Part shown: in pieces, positions 36,527 through 50,246 of the stretch
Layout: each line of letters begins with the position of its first letter
Numbering within the stretch: position 1 is the first letter of the stretch
Assembly (NCBI GenBank): GCA_963995525.1
Contig: OZ023214.1
Span: forward strand, 49,081,909 to 49,145,908
Length of the DNA stretch: 64,000 nucleotides
Source: Escarpia spicata
Taxonomy: Eukaryota > Annelida > Polychaeta > Sabellida > Siboglinidae
Reading direction: 5' to 3'
Made by a program: the position numbers and the translations under genes
Notes under the pieces: generated by a model
Told to the model about the DNA's origin: nothing
Database searches by the model: none
Seen by the model: the letters and a program-made list of their open reading frames with translations, nothing else

Positions 36527-38924
36527 GTATGTATCTATGAGTTCATTTTCGGTTACCTGTGCCAGGTTATTTGTTTTATGACCGAAGTCGGTTTCAAAGG
36601 TTTTAACGAAGAAGCACGAATTTAAATACTATAGTCCGAAAAAAGTTAAAAACGTTCTAATGGACATGTGTACACTTGTCCCTTAATACGGTAAACTATA
36701 TATATACTGGTACATCTTATCTGGGAGGTTATTGTGTGTCTGTACTGTTCTAACATAACGCTTCACTATCACGTCGCTTCACTTTCCTCGAACAATATAG
36801 ATATCGAGCACTGCGCTGTCTTTTTATTGCTATAGGCTCTTTGGCGTCAAAACGATCGAGTCGACATTGTGCATTGCACATACTGACATAGCGTGATTGT
36901 TTATTTAAATAGATGAGGCTTGAACGCAATTATACACACACGTGCATACGTACATACGCGCATACGTGCATACGTATAGGTTAAGAATGATAGTGTGATA
37001 AAAGGTTGCCGTCTAGGTACAGATGAGACATACATGTAGATGAAACTTGAACAAGGAATACCCCTTCAAAACAGTTTACAAACAGGATACCCACTGTGAC
37101 CGTTGGTAAGTACTATGATATTCTGTCAAATACTGTTACATGACAACCAGTTTGACCAAAATTTTACACAGATAGCTGGTAGTTTGAATGTTTTAGCTGA
37201 TAAGTTCGTATAACTTCCTTAACACGGGACAAATACACAGAACCTTGAGGCTTAATTTATACTAGTTCATACCAGTTCATACCAGTTAACGGGGAAATTT
37301 TTCACTCGCTATAGGCATAGCATGTCGGTATTTTTGAGTTGTATATCTGTGTTTGTAAGTTGTTTGTCAGTGTTTGTAAGGTGTTTGGGAGTGTTTGTAA
37401 GGTGTTTGTTCGTGATTATGTGCTGTAGGTCAGATAGCCTATGCCTATGCCTATGGCTATGCCTAGGCTATGCCTATGCCTATGGCTATGGCTATGGCTA
37501 TGCTTTACCCGGTTTGGATCTATGTTTTGAACCTATGTAAATGTATAGACTAGGAGCGTCCTACACCTAATCAAAGGGTCGACAACCTACGACCTATAAG
37601 AATAGCCACTATTGCGCATGCGCAATTACTTATTTAATTGACGTCACATGAAGGGATTACATTACATACGCGCAAGTTCAATACAAGGTCTAACCAAAGC
37701 ACTATCCGCTTGAACAACTCACGTCGCGTACAAAATTACTGCGCATAGCAGTTTGATGATGTCACTGCTCATGACGTCACTGCCTCATGACGTCACGTGA
37801 AGGGATTACATTACATACGCGCAAGTTCAATACAAGGTCTAACCAAAGCACTATCTGCTTGAACAACTCACTTCGTGTACAAAATTACAGCGCATACCAT
37901 GACGTCATACAGGATGCGCGTGCTTGCGACAAACAAACGTGTCCAGACACGTCTCGAGTACGGGTTTTTGTAACATACACCAAAGGTCTAACCCCAAAAT
38001 GGTCGCTCTGTTCGAAAAACAAAACAAAACGAGGCTATAGGCTCTGGTATAACATAGTCCTATACATAATCTACAGTTCGTATACATTACTTCAGACAAA
38101 ACAGTCTCCGTTGAATTTATAACCCCTTTTGTTATACATTACGCCTTATTACAACACCACGTTTTCGACACGTCATAGTCAAACAAATAAAGGCTCTGTT
38201 CCTTGGCGAAGCCTGGACGTACGGGTCAAGCAATCTCGTCTGTGACATATTCAAATGGTGTTCGGTATATTTTATTTTATTCAAAAAGGGGTCGCGTACC
38301 TTTGCGATAAAAATCCCTATGCTTTAACATAGGGTGAAAATTCCCTATGCTTTACCATGGGATACAAATTCGAAAAGTGATCGGATACCTTTACAATAAA
38401 AATGGCCTATGCTTTAACCCAAGATAAAAATTCGAAAAGTGGTCGGATACCTTTGCGATAAAAATCCCTATGCTTTAACATGGGATTAAAATGGCCTATC
38501 CTTTAACCCAGCTGTTGTCTATGAGAAAATCCGCCTTTTTCGGAGGGACCCCTATCTCTTCCACGTTAAAAAGCCCTATCTTTAACCTGGGAGTGGCAAT
38601 GCGCAAATGATTCTCTCGAAAACCATTTTCGGTGCAAATCGGGAGTTAATTGTAAACGAGATTTCTCATTTACCAGTTTTGGGGGGATCCCTATCTCTCC
38701 CACGTTAAAAATCCCTATCTTTAACCCGGGAGCCGTATGCGAGAAGTCGTTTACCAATTTCGGAGGGATCCCTATCTCTCCCATGTTAAAAATCCCTATC
38801 TTTAACCCGGGGGTGGTGTACGAGTTATGCTATGCGCGCCCCGGTGCAAAACCCTATCTCTTAACATGGGGGGCGCGCACCGGGGCGCGCATGGCGTAAC
38901 TCGTACACCACCCCCTTTACTACT
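36527..38924 (-). repeat. Right terminal inverted repeat
   Basis: Reverse complement of the left TIR with only scattered substitutions and short indels. The tip hairpin is at 38809-38915, the NRF-1-type palindrome at 37613-37624 and the mirrored 111-codon frame at 37787-38122. Confidence 0.9.
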
Positions 38925-38930
38925 GCGAGG
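38925..38930. repeat. Right 6-bp target-site duplication (GCGAGG)
   Basis: Identical to 24571-24576. Confidence 0.9.
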
Positions 38931-39299
38931 CATTCAGATATATTACTTTTGGCCTTCATTGAATTTCAGATATCCACCAATTTGAAATATCCGTAATTTT
39001 TTAAGATGGCGCCGTTCAAAGTATATTATTTCCATATCTCAAGAACAACAACACATCGAGCCACACAGTGGGAATTAGCAAGGAGACAGGTGGATTGGAG
39101 AAAGACGATAGGGAGAGAGGTGGGAACACTGCAAGATTGAAGGAGAATAGCAATGGCAAGAAGACTGAGGAAAGGAAATTGAGAGGAGGGAAAGTGAAAG
39201 TTGATTGTTTACTGTAGCGCCTGACAGGCAGCAAGCCAAATCGTGCTCGTGATATTAACATGTTTTCTGCCTGTTTACGAAGAATTGAACAATCATAAC

Positions 39300-40560
39300 T
39301 TCACTATTTACTCGTGATGCTGCAGTGACTGTCTTTATGCTGAACTTGAATGCTTATTTACAGAAGCATCTGTTTCCGTTATACCAACCGTAATTGCTGG
39401 AGACTTTAATATTCATTTTGATGATGTAACGAAATCAGAACCGCTTCGCAATCTACTTGATTCCTACAATTTGCTGCAACACGTCCATTCGCCGACCCAT
39501 AAAACAGGACGTACATTGGACCTGGTGATAAGTCATGACAGCGATAACTTAGTATCTTCTGTTGTTGTTTATCCAGATTGCATATCGGACCACTATCGCA
39601 TAGAACTGGCATTAAATGTGTTGAAACCGTCAGATGAAACTTCAGTAATTGCCAAGCGCAACTTCCGCATCATGGCTGCTACAGTGTTCAATGATGACGT
39701 TAGATCTGTGTGTTCTGGCATGTGTGCCCACGCTGACCGTCAGCAGGCGGAGGTCTTAGCATCGGACTACAACACCTGTCTCACTAACTGCTTAGACAAG
39801 CACGCTCCTTGGCGCTACGTACACGTCAGAAGCAACTTGCCGCATCCGTGGTATGACGCTGAGGTCGACGAAGCAAGAGAGAAGAGGCGAACGTGTGAGA
39901 ATCTGTGGAGAAGAACAAAACTCGAAATACACCGCCAATTATACGTCGTCGCTCGCGACGACTGCACTACAATGATAGCCAGTAAGAAAACCGAGTATTA
40001 TCGCGGACAATTACAGAACGCTAATAACAAGAACATGTTTCGCATTCTGAGATCACTCGACGTACACAAAATGCAACTTCCTGAATTCTGCTCAGTGAAG
40101 GAAGGATGTGACAAATTCTCACGTTTCTTCCAAGAAAAGATCGAGAAATTACTGATTAACTTGCACTACCGCATTGCCGTTGACCCGACAGGGGACGAGA
40201 CACGTTGTTTTACTGACCCAATTCAAGTGTTCGAGCCAACTACTACAGCCGAAATCACTAATATTCTTGGCTCTACGGATAAGACATGCTTACTTGATCC
40301 ACTACCAACTAAGCAACTAAATGACAACATAGCAGTATCGTGCCTATCATCATACAAATTGTAAACGCCTCACTCGAGGAGGCAGTCATGCCTGTGCTGC
40401 TTAAGCACGCAATTGTCCGGCCATTGCTCTAGAAACAATCACTCAACAAGGACATACTCAAAACTACCGTCCAGTCAGCAACCTAAGCCATCTGTCAAAA
40501 GTCATAGAGAAAGTTATTGCGCGAAGGATCATCTCTCATATTTCTGATCAGCGAATGGAA
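39300..40560 (+). mobile_element. LINE fragment: endonuclease C-terminal half and start of RT
   Basis: The reading frame includes AGDFNIHFDD (catalytic Asp/Asn block), TLDLVIS and CISDHYRIEL (SDH block), marking an APE-type endonuclease. A 300-residue linker follows to a stop at 40364. After a frame change, NYRPVSNLSHLSKVIEKVI appears, the start of the RT domain. It stops at about 40548, where an inverted unrelated ORF begins. It is inactive and is probably CR1/jockey-like. Confidence 0.8.
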
Positions 40561-41228
40561 GACTGTTTCCAATCTCTCACGTACATATCTTCCCTCCCAA
40601 CAAAGTATCCCCATAAATCTGTGAATCCCACCCCCTCACACATCTTTTCAACTACTGCGTTGATCGCCATCCTCTTGCAGTTTCTATACGTTGCCCCCTT
40701 TCCTCCCATTACTGGCAACATTCCTGAGAGAATAATTTGTTCAACTCTTGTCTTCTTTAGTTTCCTCATTAACTGTCTATACTTCTGTACTATCCTAGTT
40801 GTTCCCTCCCTGTCTGCATTATTTGTTCGTACGTGTACTGGTATAGACCCTCCCTTGCCATGCCCCAATACCTTCTCTACCCTTTCAGTCACATGTTCTA
40901 TCCTAGCCCCCGGTAAACAAACAACGACGTCTTTCCCCTCGCTTAGTGTCTTGTCCGTCTTTCTCATAATGGAGTCGCCCATAAACACCCTCTCTTTCCT
41001 CATTGCCCCCTCAACCACTGCCTTAGAGGAGCTCCTTCTTCGGTTTGCGTCTGTCTGGTTGGTGTCTTTTCCCCCTGCCGTCTTCTCTCCTCTCACATCC
41101 TCTTCCGATCCATTCTTTCCTGTCGCTTTTTCTCCTGTTACCTTTCCTTCTGTCATCGTTCCTTTTATCGACTTCTCTTCTATTACATTTGCTCTCACTT
41201 CCGTTCGTCCCTTCATCTTTCCTCCCAT
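40548..41228 (-). pseudogene. SGNH-hydrolase-like ORF of a non-LTR element, truncated
   Basis: A 226-codon minus frame. Block I is VFMGDSIMRK (Gly-Asp-Ser with catalytic Ser). The Asn-containing block reads PVHVRTNNADR, where family members usually have Gly before TNN. WGYFVGREDMYVRDW follows and ends before the expected Asp-x-x-His block. The first 75 residues are charged low complexity. Such esterase domains are known in ORF1 of CR1-type LINEs. The missing Asp/His and changed Gly suggest it is inactive. Confidence 0.65.
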
Positions 41229-41677
41229 CTCATTTTATTCTCTCCTCTCCCGTCACATCTTCCCTCCCTCCTTCTCTACGGTCACTTTCTCCCCTGTCAC
41301 CTTCACGGTTGTCACGTTTTCTGTCGTCGATTTTCCAATTTCTTCCCCTCCAATAATAATAATATATTTTATTTAATATAGCGCCAGATCCAATTATAAA
41401 TTGTTCGTGGCGCTTTACAATATGTAGAATCCAGATAGAGGTAATAATGATTGCTAAATAAGCATGCATTTTCTAAAAGAAAAAAATTAATAAAATACAA
41501 ATAAATACAGTAATTAAATCAATATACTAAAATAATGATCATAGCTACAGTTCTATGTAGAAATAAGACATTGCCAATTCATTTAACTGAACTAATGTAC
41601 ATGAAGGTATAACATAAATACATAAATAGGTTAATTAATGCATAAGAGATATAAAACAAATCAATGCAGAGACTAAA

Positions 41678-42480
41678 CTATGCCACATTGGACAAGAACG
41701 AGAGTCTAAAAAAATGAGTCTTTAAGCGTGCCTTGAAAGTAGAGAGACAATCAGACGTTTTAATGTCATTAGGCAAAGTGTTCCACAAAGTCGCTGCGGC
41801 GACCGCAAACGAATTGTCCCCAGTTTTGACATGAGTCCGGAGGACCGTTAACATGTTATTGTTGGTAGAGCGCAGGGCTCTTGTTGGTTTGTATGGGCAT
41901 ATGCGCATCAATATTTCGGGGCATCGCCATGCACAGCTTTATATGTAAACACTAATAGCTTAAAGTCGATTATGTGTGCTACAGGCAGTCAGTGATGAAT
42001 GCACAACAAAGGCATGGTGCTGTCACTCCGTGGGCGGCGTAGGATCAACCTAGCAGCAGAGTTGTGCATTCTCTGCAGTCGAGCGATGTTGTTGACAGAA
42101 GTGCCGTATAGAAGTGAATTGCAGTAATCAAGCCGTGATGTAGAAATGGCGTTGACGACACGTTCCTTTGTCGTCGTTGAGAGATAACGACTCATCTAGT
42201 TAATATGGCGCAGGTGAAATGAGCACACACTGACGATGCTTGAAACTTGCTTCTTAAAATCGAGGTGGCGATCCATAACGACACCAAGGTTACGAACACA
42301 TCTTGAGGCAGTAATCGTAACATCTCCTACGCGTATCACACTGCCGTCAATAAGCGCAGCGGCAGTCTTTGGCACTACGGGAAGATATTCCGTTTTATTG
42401 TTTATACTTATTTACGATGCATATGCTTTGATCACCTAGTAGAAAATCGTCGTATCGGAATGATTTCCCTTTGCTATCAC
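41678..42480 (-). mobile_element. LINE RT C-terminal fragment (minus)
   Basis: In reading order on minus: VRNLGVVMDRHLDFKKQVSS, then YLSTTTKERVV and STSRLDYCNSLLYG with RLQRMHNSAARLI, then THVKTGDNSFAVAAATLWNT and LSTFKARLKTHFF. This is the RT thumb and tail of a CR1-like LINE. One stop and frame shifts interrupt it. Confidence 0.8.
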
Positions 42481-43259
42481 AAGTCTTTCACAGCCAAGTC
42501 AGCGAGCAATACTGACAGCTAGCACGATAACGTCAATGTCAACAGTACGTCTGACAATCTTCTGTCTTCCTTGCTTGACACCATCTGCTGCATGCAATAG
42601 CATCCTGGTGTTCGTCTCTTCACATAGCATGCTTGAGTATGTTATTAAGAGCTGCGCCGTTAATAATGATCATGTGAGCTTTCTCTGTAAGCAGGCACTG
42701 TCATTATGCATCAGGTCTTCTATATACATTGAACCAGGTAAGACTTTTTACCGAGCCTGTAACAGTGACCAGGGAGTATTTCTCATATTGGAAGAAATCA
42801 TTGAGGTCAGCGTCGCGTATTTGGCAGGTGATTGTTTCCTTAACTGTTTTTGTGCGATTCATCAAACTTTTCTTAAAGAACTGTTTGCGCTAGCCTTCTC
42901 CATGTTTCTCAATCTTGCTGACGGAACCAACAACTGCTACCTCTGCCACAAAACGTGTGTCAAGAACTAGCAGATATCCACTGGTATCCGAGAAAGGGTT
43001 GCGCATCTCCTTCATTGTCATGATCAGATACTTCACATCTTTGACGAAAGCCCACATAGCACGCACACCGAAACCATGACCAGCGGTGACTTTGTCTGTG
43101 GTTTCGTACAAGAAAAATATGTTATGTGGCTACATACGGCATTGAGAAAATTACGAATGTCAATGTTGGAGAAGATAAAAAGTTTAATATTTGAAATTGT
43201 CGCATCCAAAAGGCTGTGTTTTGGCGTCAATTTCAAAGTTCTAGGATACGTAAATCTTA

Positions 43260-43800
43260 AGATACGGTAATAGTTATATATTTGAAATCATGGTATCTAA
43301 AAACCGTACATTTCGATATCAACGTTGTGGCTGTAGGCTATGATGGGAGCCATATTTCAAAATGGCGGATATCTGAAAGTCAACGAAAGTCAATAGTAAT
43401 ATATTTGAAATAATCTTATCTAAACATATACATTTTGACATCAACATTGTGGCTTTATATTATGGAAAAATAGGCCTTGACGGGCGCCATCTTTAAATAT
43501 GGCGGATATAGGCATGTCGACGAAGGTCACAATTTGCACTTTTTTAAATTGCTATCCTCAAGCTGTTCAATAACATCAACTACTTACATTTGTATTAAGG
43601 ACCGCCATCTTTAAAATGGTAGATGTGAATGATTGGGAAATCCAAAAGTAAAATATTGGAAATCTGTGAACCTTAAGAGGTATATATGCTGATATTAAAA
43701 CTATAGCTCTACGTGACACCGTTATTAAGATATCGATCAATTTAATTTGGCGGCCATTTAAAAAAATGGCTGCCATTTGTGAACGCAGCAAAATCTGAAG
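43260..43800 (-). repeat. Dispersed repeat, inverted copy
   Basis: Contains ATGGCGGATAT units and, near 43690-43800, the reverse of the sequence around 24175-24290 (TCTACGTGACACCGTTATTA, GGCGGCCATTT). Same family as the Polinton flanks. Confidence 0.55.
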
Positions 43801-45939
43801 TGCCTCCAGTCTTCAAAATGGTTCTCTTGGTATGTACAATTCATGTGCGTAGTGTGTTGCTTTTATTCAAAAGTGCGCAATTCCGTAATTTTTCTGCACA
43901 TATCCACTGGACAAGCCTGGTGATTTGAACTTGGAAATCGGAAAGTCGTTGAACACCAAAAGGTATTGCAGTTAACTCAACGTGCCTAGACAGTATTACC
44001 AATCAATCTTGTTTTGACACTTTTTTTATACAATTTTTACCATTTGAACATACTCCGGGGTCGTATCTTCCAAATTGAACTGGGAACGTACTCCATCATT
44101 TTAAGCGGATATTCCATACATTAGGAGTACCTTATTGGTAGCAAGAATCCACTGTAGGGATTTCTTGGTTCTGTCGGTGACGAGGGTGTCAACAAAATTG
44201 CTTCGTCGTGCAACATGCTTAACAACAACCGTGTAACGTATGGTTCATTCTAAAAACGACATACGTATATCTACAAATTACTGTTCGTTCAGGTTTTGCA
44301 ATGAAAACGCACACCTGTCTGGTTTTTGCAGCCGACGTTCTGCCGGCATTTTGTTTTTTCGCTGTTACTTTATTCATCGAACAGACGCCTAAAACAAAGT
44401 CTGAAATGTGGTGTCCTAGATTTTTTTAAACTGAATACATGACACACACGCGGCGTCTTGCCGACGACTCGCAGATTATTCCACTGAGCCAGGCAAAGTT
44501 CTCTTGCGACACCGGCCTCACAAAGGCAACGTCTACATAACAAAAACAGTTGTACAGGCTGGTCGTTGTCACAGACGCCGAGGGAACCGAGATCGCCGTT
44601 CTTCTTATCTAACCAAAATCACGTGAAGATAAGATTCGACTTCAAAGGAGGCAGTATGTTCCTAATTATTTTCTAATTACTATAGTGTTCTTCAAACTAT
44701 CTTAACTATGTTGAAGGTATACCGCAAACCACGTTCTGCTAGGTAAGCCCGTAACAACGTTCGTAATTTTGAAGATACTAGTCATACGACCCTCAAATGT
44801 TAAACAAAACATCCAGTTTCAAAACAAGCTTTATTGACTGCCTCCCTCTCAACCAACAATGGAGTATAACTTACACCTTTATCATTATGGCGTAACATAA
44901 GCAACGCATTACATTCGGAATTTGATCATCCTGATTATATCTAACGATTCATATTCATATTTTTACTAGACATTTCGACAAAAACGTAAAACGTAACTAA
45001 CAATCGTAGGAACCATACGCCCGTAACAAATACTTTGGTAAAACGGCCTCTGTGTCATGGACTTTGCAGCATGAAGTAGACGTTGACACAATATGCTTAT
45101 GTCTACTCTCATGTCAATATTCGTCATTTTGAACATACAACGAGTATCTGCGAGCGTGTTATGGTGTTTATGTAACGATGCTGTGTGTTTTCTAACATTT
45201 GATAAATATTGCTTTCACGATTGCCAACTACCATAGCATCCCGTTAGGAAACGGGCAGTTTTGCTAGAACCTATTTGTTTTAATTTGTCGAATTGCCTAT
45301 TGATAGATGCGACCCTCTACTACACGAGCTACGCTAAAAAAAATTCCCTGTAGCAAGCTTCCAGTCGTTGGCGTTCAGTCTTCCGAAGCGCTGGTCCTTA
45401 TTTGTTACTCAACATATACCCAACAGAATATTGGACGGCTTGTTCCCTCAGCCTCTCCCGGTTCCGACGTCTATGAATTGTGTATTTGCAAACGTGCAAG
45501 AGTGCAAGTACGTGTCTGATCACAGGCGAATCGAGGTGATTGCCGGGAAATATTCGTGAGCCAACGAGTTTCTCGGCAATCAGTTTGATCGCAGGTGCTT
45601 CATTGACGTTACATGTAATCCAATATCTATCACGAGCTTAGGCAATATCTCTGAACAGTAATTGTGGCCAACTTTGCGCTATTGTATTCGTATTATCTTG
45701 GAATATGTTGTGCAGTTCTATTATATTAAAACACTCACTGAACGTTACGTACGTTGTATAAGTCGAAGTGTTATGGACATTAATGTATCTTCAGGAAATG
45801 TAGTTGGCAACTTGGTTTATCTGTAAGTTGTTTTCGATGACGTCCATATATAAACTTCGGTGTTGCAACATATTGTGGTTAAACAGAACAAAATAGATCT
45901 CACATTTCCTATCTATTATTTTCGGTAACACACTGACAC

Positions 45940-46112
45940 ACACGCATATACGCACACAAGAACACAAGCATACAAACACACAAACACACAAACACACAAA
46001 CACACAAACACACAAACACACAAACACACAAACACACAAACACACAAACACACAAACACACAAACACACAAACACACAAACACACAAACACACAAACACA
46101 CAAGCACACGCA
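45940..46112. repeat. (CAAACACA)n microsatellite
   Basis: An eight-base unit repeated about 17 times, flanked by CGCACACAC. Its Cys/Val/Leu frames are artefacts. Confidence 0.95.
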
Positions 46113-46730
46113 CACGCACACACACGGTGTTTATATAAATTAACTGACTAATATTATGTGTGTCAGCAACTAAGCCAAACTAGTTAGGTCCTTCTTGTCG
46201 CGGTGTACTTGGCATTGACATTACGGCACCTGGCAGACTTCAAAAAAGTTGTCGTCAACGTAAACAACCATATAATTAACTGAAACTGATATGACGGAGA
46301 CGCTCCTTCAACAAACGGCGATTATACAAAAATATGGCTGCTGTTAAACACAAGACACAGACACTCGCCGGTTTTGCGGCACGTATAATTATAGACTTGA
46401 ATATCGCAATTACCTTCTCATTGAAACTGGTACACTATATTCAGTTCATTGATAAAACATTCCAAAAAAGCAGTCATAATATATCCACCGAGATTCACCG
46501 ACAGAACCTTTCATGCCGTGCTTTGTGTCTGATCGATACTTAGCTAACTGTCGATGACGAACAAACGCACCAGCGGGAGAAACGCAAAATTCGCTGGCTG
46601 CAATGGCACAGTCGTGTTGCTATTGCAGAATGTATATTAGTTTACTGAAACATTTGTGGTGCAATTAAGCACACTTACCATTGTGTTTTAATCGGCAGAG
46701 ATATATAGTAGACACAGTAATGTAATGTAT

Positions 46731-46745
46731 GTGCGCGTGTGTGTG

Positions 46746-46797
<52 letters not shown>

Positions 46798-46800
46798 TGT
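46731..46800. repeat. (GTGC)n microsatellite
   Basis: A pure GTGC/GCGT run, preceded by GT units. Confidence 0.95.
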
Positions 46801-47818
46801 AAGTGCGTACGACTTGTTTTTTATGGCATAATGTTGGCAATTGTTGCGGATAATTACAAACTTGAATATAATATAGACGCAAAACTGTAATACTTGTAAT
46901 ATAAATCACTGCAAATATGAGAAAAAATATATAGGCATATCAGTATTGAAAACACACTTTTTACAAAACAGTCGTGGACACGCCTTTTCAATTAGATCAA
47001 CCAATGTTTTCAATTGTCATCATTGTTTAGTCGATTGGACTATGTACCATGTTCCCTTTATTGCATCAATATCATTTTTCGTTAGTCTCACAATCAGTTT
47101 GATTAAGATAATACAATGTGTATTATTATTTAGGAATAATACAACGCTATACAACTGACGATGATGTGTCAGCAGTATCGTATCAAGGCAATGAGCTTCG
47201 ACATGTTCTTGACATTGACATTACCGCACCTAACCGACTTCCAACGACTCGTTGTTAACATAAATACTGATTTAATCAAATGATGCGAAGAAGACGCTCC
47301 TTCAAAGAAATACACCGATAGACCTACTAATGACCTGTCATATTATATAACACACAACATAAGCTCCGGTCTAAAGACACACACAACTAAATGTTGACTA
47401 CAATGCCGTAATTACCTTCTTTTTACAACGTGCAGACTAGGTTTATTTTATAGATAAACGATTGCAACAAATAAACACCATTTGTCGCTGGTAGAGACCA
47501 GACAGCCGTTCATTCAGCGCTTGGCGTCTGGCCACCGATGGGGTGATATGTGGATCGCACACGCACGCATTCACCGATGCAAATTCCTGCGCCAACGCAT
47601 GCAAACATAGTTGGCTCTTTTACAGAGAGTCCAAGTGTCACCATTAGGTCTGATCTAGAGAAGGCATCCAAGCGTATGCAGCGGCTCTCATAAACTACGT
47701 TTTAAGATAACCCTGCATGGTATATTACAAACAATTAAATAAAGATTCATATTTAGTGTTCTTCTAATGAAACAAAACAATCTTCGGCGTACGTGCGTTT
47801 ATATATTAATGCATGTCC

Positions 47819-47868
47819 TGTGCGTGTGCGTGTGCGTGTGCGTGTGCGTGTGCTTGCGCGTGCGCGTG
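47819..47868. repeat. (GTGTGC)n microsatellite
   Basis: About seven GTGTGC units ending in GCGC-rich sequence. Confidence 0.9.
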
Positions 47869-50225
47869 TCGACTAGCCTTTAACCTTAGGCTGTTGCGTT
47901 CCGTTCTAAAGATAATGGTGTCACAAAATGTTACTATTCTATTTCTTTTACAACTGCGATCAAGCTGATTGCCAGGAACCTCGTCGATCCTAGAATTTCC
48001 TGGTAAACACCTGGGCTGCGCCTAGACATGTACGTGCACGCACGCCGTCGTGTGCAATTAATACACAACCTACACATATCGAGTTTTAATGTATTCCTTA
48101 GGACAACTTACGTGGTATGTCCACAGTATTCGAAGAAAGGTCGTAATTGCGAGTACTAGAGGAAAACACTGAAAAAGATTAGAATAAAAGACGACCAGTC
48201 AATGTCAAGACTGCTCAGATAGGACATTTAACTCGGATAGTTAATTTATATATTTCAGTAACCCTCATTAAATAGTTTACGGCTCAAATTAATTAATAAT
48301 TACATGGCACATTTGAATAACTTAAACTAACAATTAACTAATGTAAGTTTATAAAACGAAATATAACACCGATTACTTTCACGTGTATCCTGTCGTAATT
48401 GTTTATAAATGCGTCTTATGTGCATATTAAGGAAAGCCAGTTAGAATATATACTTATATTTTATGCACAAATGGCACATTACTTTAGATGGTCGTTACGG
48501 TTATAGTGGAATCTTATTTCAATTGGCACATTTTAGCGAGACGCCTTTACACATGAATGTATAATTGTTGGAATAGTTATTGATTCTAAATTCTACGCAT
48601 TACGATAAGATATTCATCTGACTTCAATTTAGGAATGACGGAATATTGAGCAACACTAAGTGTGGAAGCTCCGGCCTGGTGCTGTAGTGAACAAGGTAAT
48701 TCAATGTTCTGAGGTATCAAGGTCACCAGGTGTGAACGATTGATTGGTTGTTTCGCAATCATGGACTGTTCTGTATTGGGTTGTGCGTCTAGAATGACTT
48801 ACTGCCACAGGTATTATCGTAGTTAGCAGTATCAGTTGTTGAAGAAGTAAACAAACATTGTTTGTGTACTATGTAACTTTTAAACCGGATTTGGACATAA
48901 AATTGCTCGCAACGTCACGCGTTCTTATTCCACACTACGTAACTGTTGTAATGTGGAGTTGGACCGCTTAAGGCCCGGATGCGCTGCGGGTTGAGTCGGT
49001 GTCTGTCGGTTAGGGTATCCACACATCAGATTGTAATCGGGGCTAGTCTGCGTCAGTCTGACGTAATCCAAAAGTTTAAGCGATATTGACATCCCGCTGA
49101 TTTCGAGTCTAATTGTGTCAGTCGGTGTAGTAGATACACTGCAGTCGGGGTGAGTCTGGACTAGTCTGATCTGGTCTGGTCAGGTAGGGTCGGGCGAAAG
49201 GTGTCAGTATATCAAGGGCTTTAGGTAAACCGGTTTAACTTGGTGTAAACACAACTTAAATCAATAAAACTTGTGCGACATTTACAAACGGTATTCAACC
49301 ATTCTTAAACATAAATGGAGTGCAGTTGTACGTAAAATGTGAAGTTCACGTCCATCGATAGGCCATAGTCGTGATAGTGTAGAATTGTCAAATAACATTA
49401 GTATTGCTTTGCTAATGGCATAAGTATATTGTGTCTACTTCAAATGCATGACGCAGGGCATATTTTCACGAAATATTTGCCGCGCATGCGTGTTTCGTGA
49501 GATTATTAATTTAAGTTTTAAGTGTTACGCGTACATTTCGTTTTACTTTCTGAACAACTTATTTATCATAATAAAAGTTGAGAATCTTGACATATATGGG
49601 GGATTTTGAAAAAATATAGGTTTTCCGTCCTATTCTAAGGGTCGTAGACTAATCCCTGAAAGTCTGGCGCTCGAAGTTCAAGCTGTCTAAGAGTAAAACG
49701 TTAACCTACCCGCATACACAAGCTTGATTATAAGTAGATATTTCTTCTGCATCAGTTGTTACTGTGTCAGTTGCTGCTTTATCAGTTGCTACCGTATATG
49801 TTGCAACTGCATTGGTTGCTACTGTGTCAGTTGTTATGGCACATTTTGCTACTGTGCTACTGTATCAGTTGCTACTGATACGTTGCTACTGCTCTGGTTG
49901 CTACGGTGTCACTTGCTTCTGTATCAACAGGTACTGCATACTTCTTCTCCCCAACCCTCAAACTCTTTCTCCCCCCTCTGCCCTGTATACTGACCCCTCT
50001 ACCCTCCCCTCTTGTAATTAATGCTGTATTATGGTAATTTTTTTACTGATTCTCGAAATGGATACTAAGTTAATGACATTATAAAATTACATGTACCTGA
50101 CATTTTTGCACTCAGGGAGGTTGATCTGCGGTTGGAAATGTATCGTCGCTAACCGGCCGTATCTTCACTTCAGCTCTTCATCCTTCTCCACTGGCTCGGC
50201 TGCTCGACTGTAACATTGGAAGAAG

Positions 50226-50246
50226 GGGGGGGGGGGGGGGGGGGGG
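50226..50246. repeat. Poly-G run
   Basis: A homopolymer of more than 20 G. Its length should be treated as uncertain. Confidence 0.9.

Noticed and set aside
40555..41376. 273-codon plus-strand frame, Ser/Pro/Phe-rich
   Set aside because: Shadow of the SGNH-esterase ORF on the other strand, which has recognisable family blocks.
48112..48168. Possible signal-peptide exon on minus (CFPLVLAITTFLRILW) with AG and GTAAGT borders
   Set aside because: It resembles exon 2 of genes A and B, but ends in phase 0 where theirs end in phase 1. No neighbouring promoter, first exon or Cys-module exon was found.
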